A stretch of 64,000 nucleotides of DNA. Origin: Owenia fusiformis (lineage: Eukaryota > Annelida > Polychaeta > Sabellida > Oweniidae). Where the stretch lies: assembly GCA_903813345.2 (NCBI GenBank), contig CAIIXF020000011.1, positions 33,908,166 to 33,972,165 of the forward strand. The letters are read 5' to 3'. Position 1 is the first letter of the stretch. The number at the start of each line of letters is the position of its first letter. The notes beneath the pieces were generated by a model. The model saw only the letters and a list, made by a program, of their open reading frames with translations. It had not been told where the DNA came from and searched no databases. A program made the translations under genes and the position numbers. Positions 63,250 to 64,000 of this stretch are shown here, in pieces.

Positions 63250-64000
63250 TTTGTGGTTTCTTTGAGGTTTGTTAGAGGACGCGTGCTGACACCTGTCGGG
63301 TAGCGTCAGTAATTAGACTGAAAGCTGTGAAACGAAAACAATATAATAACAATAACAGCCATCTATATTTTGTTTTAGAATTAAACCTAAAACCACCATG
63401 GCTGACATCTATTTTTAATCAAATAATGTTTTGTCAATATAAACCCAATTTGTCCCTACAATCCTCATCTTTGCATCTGTTTGACTTCCCTTCTTGGAAG
63501 AGAGATTCGTCTAAAACTAGACTCTGCATGCAGGGTACTACAATCCTGGATTCAAGCACTCTCAATTCAAGAGAGCTTCAGTAGTTTATCAAACTCCCGT
63601 GCAGTGATATAAAAAGGGGAACTATTTTCACCAAATTTTGGGGATTTTCTTCATCTGCCTGCCGAAGTGTCTATACCGAGACACTGCATGGGAGTACGGT
63701 AGTTTATAAATAGACAATGTGCGCAGGGTTTGAATATGCAGCTGCACAGAAAATGCATGGACTTCTAACCTTTAAAACAGTTTTGAACATAAATAATGAC
63801 TCACTGATTTGCTGAAGTGAGGATTCTCCATGTAAAAATAAGACAAAGAGGCCATACACCAGTGGATGACAGTATACAAAATGTAAAATATACAAATGAA
63901 CACTTTTAGCTGGTAACTTCAAATCTAAATGTCACCTGTCTATACATATTCCATGATCTAGATTATATATTTCCATGCTTCAAACCAATAGTTTATTGGC
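63250..64000 (-). other. 5' flank of the hnRNP gene
   Basis: The 5' untranslated part is just above 63249. A 23-base segment at about 63516-63538 (CTAGACTCTGCATGCAGGGT) recurs inverted near 31098-31121. No further gene is seen. Confidence 0.35.

Overview
This is a window of animal nuclear DNA. It is AT-rich and intron-dense, with canonical GT/AG introns, long intergenic stretches and many short non-autonomous transposons. The repeat families (GGAC-rich ends followed by an AACTTCGTTCGATGGGATAA-type tail, GCCCATAGCCAGC-type ends, AGTAAAACCTG-ended MITEs) suggest a marine invertebrate, plausibly a lophotrochozoan such as a mollusc. The species cannot be fixed from sequence alone.

Three protein genes are well supported. 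(1) POLR3B/RPC2, the second-largest RNA polymerase III subunit, on the minus strand (1260-18541). I resolve 29 coding exons that sum to 3417 nt, i.e. 1138 codons plus stop, close to the vertebrate length. (2) An atypical RhoGAP protein on the plus strand (38891-47128, seven coding exons, 547 residues as modelled), possibly with further 5' exons at 33.3 and 34.4 kb and a CRE/CCAAT/TATA promoter at 31.3 kb. (3) A two-RRM, glycine-rich hnRNP A/B/D-type RNA-binding protein on the minus strand (55537-63249). The last two genes converge on a repeat-bearing interval at 47-55.5 kb; POLR3B and the RhoGAP gene diverge from a transposon-rich interval at 18.6-38.8 kb. A tRNA-like sequence lies at 30.2 kb.

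Two observations stand out. First, tandem arrays sit exactly on exon-intron boundaries. A 31-bp array repeats the end of POLR3B exon 26 plus its 5' splice site about 20 times. A 133-bp array repeats the 3' splice site and first ~98 nt of POLR3B exon 17 seven extra times. A 40-bp array repeats the end of RhoGAP exon 3 plus its donor at least eight times. A 58-bp duplication copies a 3' splice site at 34.3 kb. Reading through each of the first three gives an early stop, so the spliceosome must choose one site among many near-identical copies. Second, the hnRNP gene carries two adjacent phase-0 exons, each encoding an alternative second half of RRM2. They are separated by only 53 nt, an arrangement typical of mutually exclusive splicing.

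The mobile elements are unusually readable. Three elements have CACGG termini and 5-bp target duplications (TATAT, ATGGG, CTATT), resembling Transib/RAG-type transposons; one is a 2.8-kb imperfect palindrome. There are also hAT-like MITEs (8-bp TSD CTATATGG; 7-bp TSD CGAAATG), two TTAA-flanked MITEs (one with its empty site visible elsewhere in the window), TA-flanked MITEs, and several foldback elements.
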